From Pseudomonadota bacterium (lineage in GTDB: Bacteria; Pseudomonadota; Gammaproteobacteria; Burkholderiales; Rhodocyclaceae): a DNA stretch of 64,000 nucleotides. Position numbers and translations under genes: made by a program. Below are positions 60,010 to 64,000 of this stretch, piece after piece (positions within the stretch are counted from its first letter, which is position 1; every line of letters starts with the position of its first letter). The stretch spans positions 1 through 64,000 of the forward strand of contig JAGTRW010000020.1 of the NCBI GenBank assembly GCA_018262095.1. The letters run 5' to 3'. The notes under the pieces were generated by a model that ran no database searches, was not told the DNA's origin, and saw only the letters and a program-made list of their open reading frames with translations.

Positions 60010-61035
60010 ATGCAACACTTTGCCAGTGACAACTACGCGGGCATCTGCCCCGAAGCGCTTGACGCCCTACTTGCGGCCAATGCCGGGCACGCGCCGGCCT
60101 ACGGCGACGACGAATGGACGCGACGGGTTTCGGATCGTCTGCGAGAGGTATTCGCCGCCGACTGCGACATCTACTTCGTATTCAACGGCACCGCCGCCAA
60201 CTCGCTGGCGCTGGCATCGCTCTGCCAGAGCTACCATGGCGTCATTTGCCACGAACTGGCGCACGTAGAAACCGACGAATGCGGCGGCCCCGAGTTCTTC
60301 TCGAACGGCTCCAAGCTGCTTCCGGCCAAAGGGGAAAACGGCAAACTCACGCCGCAGACGGTACTCGAAGTGATCACTAGACGCAGCGACATTCACTACC
60401 CGAAACCGCGCGTCGTCACGCTGACTCAGGCAACCGAGTTGGGCACCCTCTATCGCCCGGACGAAATCGCCGCCATCGCCGAACTGGCACACCAGAACGG
60501 ACTTCGCGTGCACATGGATGGCGCGCGCTTTGCCAATGCCGTCGCCGCACAGGGCATCGCTCCGGGCGATCTCACCTGGCGCGCCGGCGTCGATGTGCTG
60601 TGCTTCGGCGGCACCAAGATGGGCTTGCCGGTCGGCGAGGCGGTGGTCTTCTTCGACCGTTCGCTAGCACAGGACTTCGCCTGGCGCTGCAAACAGGCTG
60701 GACAACTGGCCTCCAAGATGCGCTTTCTCTCGGCCCCCTGGCTCGGCATGTTGGAAGGCGATGCCTGGCTGCACCGCGCCGGCCACGCCAACGCCATGGC
60801 CCAGCGGCTGGCTGCCGGGCTAGCGTCGATTCCGGGCGCCAGCCTGCTGTTTCCGGTCGAGGCCAACGGCGTTTTCGTGACCCTGCCGGCGGCGGTTCAG
60901 GAAGGACTGCGCGCGCTCGGCTGGCGTTTTTACACCTTCATTGGCGCCGGCGGCGCCCGCTTCATGTGCGCCTGGGACACTCACCCGGATCGCGTCGACG
61001 CGCTGCTTGCCGACCTGCGCGCGCTTTCGGCCTAA
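60010..61035 (+). CDS. ltaE: Low-specificity threonine aldolase
   Basis: A 341-residue PLP enzyme that splits threonine or allo-threonine into glycine and acetaldehyde. It begins MQHFASDNYAGICPEALDAL and has the PLP lysine, about residue 203, in VDVLCFGGTKMGLPVGE, with HMDGARFANAVAAQG before it. ATG 60010 is preferred over 59989 because AGGA lies upstream. It resembles the LtaA/LtaE branch often annotated as beta-eliminating lyase. It is monocistronic between clpA and aceA. Confidence 0.9.
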   Translation: MQHFASDNYAGICPEALDALLAANAGHAPAYGDDEWTRRVSDRLREVFAADCDIYFVFNGTAANSLALASLCQSYHGVICHELAHVETDECGGPEFFSNGSKLLPAKGENGKLTPQTVLEVITRRSDIHYPKPRVVTLTQATELGTLYRPDEIAAIAELAHQNGLRVHMDGARFANAVAAQGIAPGDLTWRAGVDVLCFGGTKMGLPVGEAVVFFDRSLAQDFAWRCKQAGQLASKMRFLSAPWLGMLEGDAWLHRAGHANAMAQRLAAGLASIPGASLLFPVEANGVFVTLPAAVQEGLRALGWRFYTFIGAGGARFMCAWDTHPDRVDALLADLRALSA

Positions 61036-61156
61036 ACAGGCTTTATTACCGTAGCGACGTTTTCATCAGCCGATCTCTATTCCGCATTACGGAACGAAGG
61101 TCGCAAAACGATGATTTATTGTAATTTTATTTATTCTTATATCTTATATAAGACAC

Positions 61157-61185
61157 TTGTTTCCGTGAAACTTTCGCTCTATAAT
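61157..61185 (+). promoter_or_regulatory. aceA promoter with GTGAA motif in the spacer
   Basis: -35 TTGTTT (61157-61162) and a perfect -10 TATAAT (61180-61185) are exactly 17 bases apart. The spacer contains GTGAAACTTTCGC, like the motifs upstream of the XRE regulator at 46.7 kb, a position suited to repression. The surrounding 61036-61283 gap is AT-rich and otherwise non-coding. Confidence 0.7.
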
Positions 61186-61283
61186 TTCCTGCATCAACCG
61201 TCTCAAAAAATGATGCCGTTATAAATCGGCGGCTTGATTTTCCCGAATTGTGGTCATCCCCAACTACTTATGCGAGGTCAATC

Positions 61284-62582
61284 ATGAGCACACGTGAGCA
61301 ACAAATCGCCGAACTTGAAAATGACTGGGCTAAAAGTCCGCGCTGGAAGGGAATCAAGCGTGGCTACTCGGCCGCCGATGTCGTCCGTTTGCGCGGCTCG
61401 TTCCCGATTGAATACACGCTCGCGCGGCGCGGCGCCGAGAAACTGTGGAATCTCGTAAACACCGAACCCTACATCAATTGCCTCGGCGCGCTGACCGGCG
61501 GCCAGGCGATGCAACAAGTCAAGGCCGGCGTCAAGGCGATCTACCTCTCCGGCTGGCAGGTTGCCGCTGACAACAACAGCTACTCGGCGATGTACCCGGA
61601 CCAGTCGCTCTACCCCGTCGACTCGGTACCCAAGGTCGTCGAGCGAATCAACAACTCGTTCCGTCGCGCCGACGAGATCCAGTGCTCAAAGGGCATCGAG
61701 CCCGGCCATCAGGACTATATCGATTACTTTGCGCCGATTGTCGCCGACGCCGAAGCCGGCTTTGGCGGCGTGCTCAACGCCTTCGAACTGATGAAAGCGA
61801 TGATCCGTTCGGGCGCCGCCGGAGTGCATTTCGAAGACCAGTTGGCGTCGGTCAAGAAGTGTGGCCACATGGGCGGCAAGGTTCTGGTGCCGACCACCGA
61901 AGCGGTCCAGAAGCTGATCGCCGCGCGCTTCGCCGCCGACGTCTGCGGCGTACCGACGCTGGTCATCGCGCGTACCGACGCCGAAGCTGCTGACCTGCTG
62001 ACCTCCAACCACGACGCCAACGACAAGCCATTCATCACCGGCGAACGCACCGCCGAAGGTTTCTACAAAACCCGTCCGGGCCTCGATCAAGCCGTCTCGC
62101 GCGCGGTCGCCTACGCCGAGTACGCCGACCTGGTATGGTGCGAAACGGGCAAACCCGATCTCGACTTCGCGCGCAAGTTCGCCGACGGCGTCCATGCCAA
62201 GCACCCGGGCAAGCTGCTGGCCTACAACTGCTCGCCGTCGTTCAACTGGAAGAAGAACCTCGACGACGCAACGATCGCGCGCTTCCAGCGCGAACTCGGC
62301 GCGATGGGGTACAAGTACCAATTCATCACGCTCGCCGGTATCCACAACATGTGGTACCACATGTTCGATCTGGCGCAGGACTATGTGGCACGGGGAATGA
62401 CGGCCTACGTCGAAAAGGTTCAGGAACCCGAGTTCGCGGCACGCGACCGCGGCTATTCCTTCGTCTCGCACCAGCAGGAAGTCGGTACCGGTTACTTCGA
62501 CGACGTCACCACGGTGATCCAGGGCGGGGCTTCATCGGTCACCGCGCTGACCGGGTCGACCGAGGAAGAGCAGTTTCACTAA
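61284..62582 (+). CDS. aceA: Isocitrate lyase
   Basis: A 432-residue glyoxylate-cycle enzyme that cleaves isocitrate to succinate and glyoxylate. The catalytic [11 protein letters not shown] has Cys193; other motifs are [20 protein letters not shown] and [18 protein letters not shown] 61284 is preferred (GAGG eight bases upstream) over a longer frame from 61248. It is followed by malate synthase, and the two form the glyoxylate bypass. A strong hairpin lies between them. Confidence 0.97.
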   Translation: MSTREQQIAELENDWAKSPRWKGIKRGYSAADVVRLRGSFPIEYTLARRGAEKLWNLVNTEPYINCLGALTGGQAMQQVKAGVKAIYLSGWQVAADNNSYSAMYPDQSLYPVDSVPKVVERINNSFRRADEIQCSKGIEPGHQDYIDYFAPIVADAEAGFGGVLNAFELMKAMIRSGAAGVHFEDQLASVKKCGHMGGKVLVPTTEAVQKLIAARFAADVCGVPTLVIARTDAEAADLLTSNHDANDKPFITGERTAEGFYKTRPGLDQAVSRAVAYAEYADLVWCETGKPDLDFARKFADGVHAKHPGKLLAYNCSPSFNWKKNLDDATIARFQRELGAMGYKYQFITLAGIHNMWYHMFDLAQDYVARGMTAYVEKVQEPEFAARDRGYSFVSHQQEVGTGYFDDVTTVIQGGASSVTALTGSTEEEQFH

Positions 62583-62615
62583 ACCATCGGCGTTCGCCGC
62601 AAGGCGCAAGTCAGC

Positions 62616-62639
62616 GCCGCATCCGCGAGGATGCGGCGG
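62616..62639 (+). terminator. Intercistronic hairpin between aceA and aceB
   Basis: A perfect ten-base-pair stem (62616-62625 with 62630-62639) with loop GCGA precedes a T-run (62649-62654) by nine bases. It could partly terminate transcription or protect the aceA mRNA end, lowering aceB relative to aceA. Confidence 0.6.
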
Positions 62640-62669
62640 TAGAATCGTTTTTTCACCAAGGAGCTGCCA

Positions 62670-64000
62670 TGAGTCTCAATTTGCCTTCCGGCATGCAAAT
62701 TAGCGCGCCTATCCTGCCCGGCTATGAATCCATTCTCACCTGCGACGCGCTGGCTCTGGTCGCCAAACTGCACCGCGCCTTCGACACTCGCCGACAGGCG
62801 CTGCTGCAGGCGCGCGCGGCGCGCCAGGCACGCATCGACGCGGGCGAAATGCCCGATTTTCTGCCCGAGACCGCGGCCATTCGCACAGGCGACTGGAAGA
62901 TCGCGCCGCTACCCAAGGCGCTAGAGCGTCGCCGTACCGAAATCACCGGCCCGGTCGAAGCCAAAATGATCATCAACGCCTTCAACTCGGGCGCCGATTC
63001 GTACATGAGCGACTTCGAAGACTCGAACAGCCCGAAGTGGGAAAACCAGATCCAGGGCCAGATCAACATCTACCAGGCGATCCGCCGGCAACTCACGTAC
63101 ACCAACGAGGCCGGCAAGGCGTACGCACTTAACGACAAGATCGCCACGCTGCAGATCCGTCCGCGCGGCTGGCACCTCGACGAAAAACACGTGACCGTCG
63201 ATGGTCAGCGCGTCTCTGGCGGCATCTTCGACTTTGCGCTGTTCCTGTTCCACAATGCCCGCGAGCAGATCGCGCGCGGCGCCGGCCCTTTCTTCTACCT
63301 GCCGAAGATGGAATCGCACCACGAAGCGCGGCTGTGGAACGATATCTTCGTGATGGCGCAGGATCACCTCGGCCTGCCGCAGGGAACGATCAAGGCCACC
63401 GTGCTGATCGAAACCGTCCTCGCCACCTTCGAAATGGAGGAAATCCTCTACGAACTGCGCGAGCATTCGGCCGGGCTCAACGCCGGGCGTTGGGATTACA
63501 TCTTCAGCTGCATCAAGAAATTCCGCAAGAACAGGGATTTTTGCCTCGCCAACCGCAGCGCGATCACCATGGAGGTTCCCTTCATGCGCTCGTACGCGCT
63601 GCACCTGGTCAAGGTCTGCCACAAGCGCGGCGCGCCGGCAATCGGCGGCATGAGCGCGCTGATCCCGATCAAGAACGATCCGGTAGCCAACGAAAAGGCA
63701 CTGGCTGGAATCCGCCACGACAAGACGCGCGACGCCAACGACGGCTTCGACGGCGGCTGGGTCGCGCATCCGGGTCTGGTGCCGATCGCCGCCGAGGAGT
63801 TCCAGAAGGTGCTCGGCGACCAGCCCAACCAGTGGGAAAAACAACGCGACGAGGTATTCACCGCCAAGGACTTCCTCAACTTCCAGCCGTCGCAGCCGAT
63901 CACCGAAGCCGGCCTGCGCAACAATATCAACGTGGGTATTCACTATCTCGGCAGCTGGCTTGCCGGCAACGGTTGCGTGCCGATCCACAACCTGATGGAA
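62670..64000 (+). CDS. aceB: Malate synthase A, N-terminal part (cut by window end)
   Basis: The second glyoxylate-cycle enzyme, joining glyoxylate and acetyl-CoA to malate. About 443 of roughly 530 residues are visible. Malate synthase A motifs include DFEDSNSPKWENQIQGQ, RPRGWHLDEKHVTVDG, VLIETVLATFEMEEILYELR and MRSYALHLVKVCHKR. ATG 62670 has AAGGAG five bases upstream. The C-terminal end with the catalytic Asp region lies outside the window. It follows aceA by 87 bases. Confidence 0.97.

Overview
The window looks like a chromosomal segment of a GC-rich betaproteobacterium, most likely from the Rhodocyclales. The evidence is the rpsF-priB-rpsR-rplI-dnaB order, a monomeric NADP-isocitrate dehydrogenase, a PabB-PabC fusion, paired aat/bpt genes, many TRAP transporters and dense two-component/chemotaxis signalling. 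No tRNA, rRNA, CRISPR array, insertion sequence or prophage was recognised. The genus is inferred only.

Layout. 0-5.8 kb: end of cysteine synthase, an orphan molybdopterin oxidoreductase, a Bcp-type peroxiredoxin, a PIN-PhoH ATPase and a Tat-exported transglutaminase-like protein whose expected catalytic Cys is Ser. 5.8-13.2 kb: a first sugar-acid/polyol island with a medium-chain dehydrogenase, a Gfo/Idh/MocA oxidoreductase, a D-2-hydroxyacid dehydrogenase, a FadR-type regulator and a TRAP transporter. 13.3-18.4 kb: dnaB, the rpsF-priB-rpsR-rplI operon (priB apparently starts at CTG) and prpE. 18.4-22 kb: a degenerate REC-GGDEF protein, an NlpC/P60 peptidase, and the aat-bpt pair of the N-degron pathway. 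22-33.2 kb: a signalling island with Hpt, a receiver protein with an unassigned C-terminal half, CheD, CheR, a second CheD, HDOD, CheY, a frameshifted RpfG-like HD-GYP protein, a 1390-residue hybrid kinase and a FixJ-like regulator. It has no CheA, CheW, CheB or chemoreceptor. A 44-base element recurs twice in it.

33.6-45 kb: a DUF3313 lipoprotein, then a second sugar-acid island. One arm is a FadR-type regulator followed by an ApnO-like oxidoisomerase and a TIM-barrel isomerase-like enzyme. The convergent arm is a tetronate (C4 acid sugar) pathway, otnK-otnC-otnI behind ltnD and a TRAP transporter, with another FadR-type regulator divergent from it. 45-49.4 kb: an XRE/ImmA-like regulator, a small 55-residue gene with a strong ribosome-binding site, and monomeric icd. 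49.9-57 kb: housekeeping genes rpmG, rpmB, radC, coaBC, dut, a YjbQ-family gene, pabBC, a TusA-like gene, an M48 protease and a cold-shock gene. 57.3-61 kb: clpS-clpA and a threonine aldolase. 61.2-64 kb: aceA and aceB (cut by the window end).

Three themes tie the window together. First, carbon flow at the isocitrate branch point: icd, aceA and aceB, plus prpE, with a regulator that resembles RamB/PrpR-type proteins and a GTGAA-containing motif shared by its own promoter and the aceA promoter. Second, bacterial N-degron proteolysis: aat and bpt tag, ClpS and ClpA recognise and unfold. Third, uptake and breakdown of acid sugars in two TRAP-linked islands, where promoter-plus-palindrome arrangements can be read directly.
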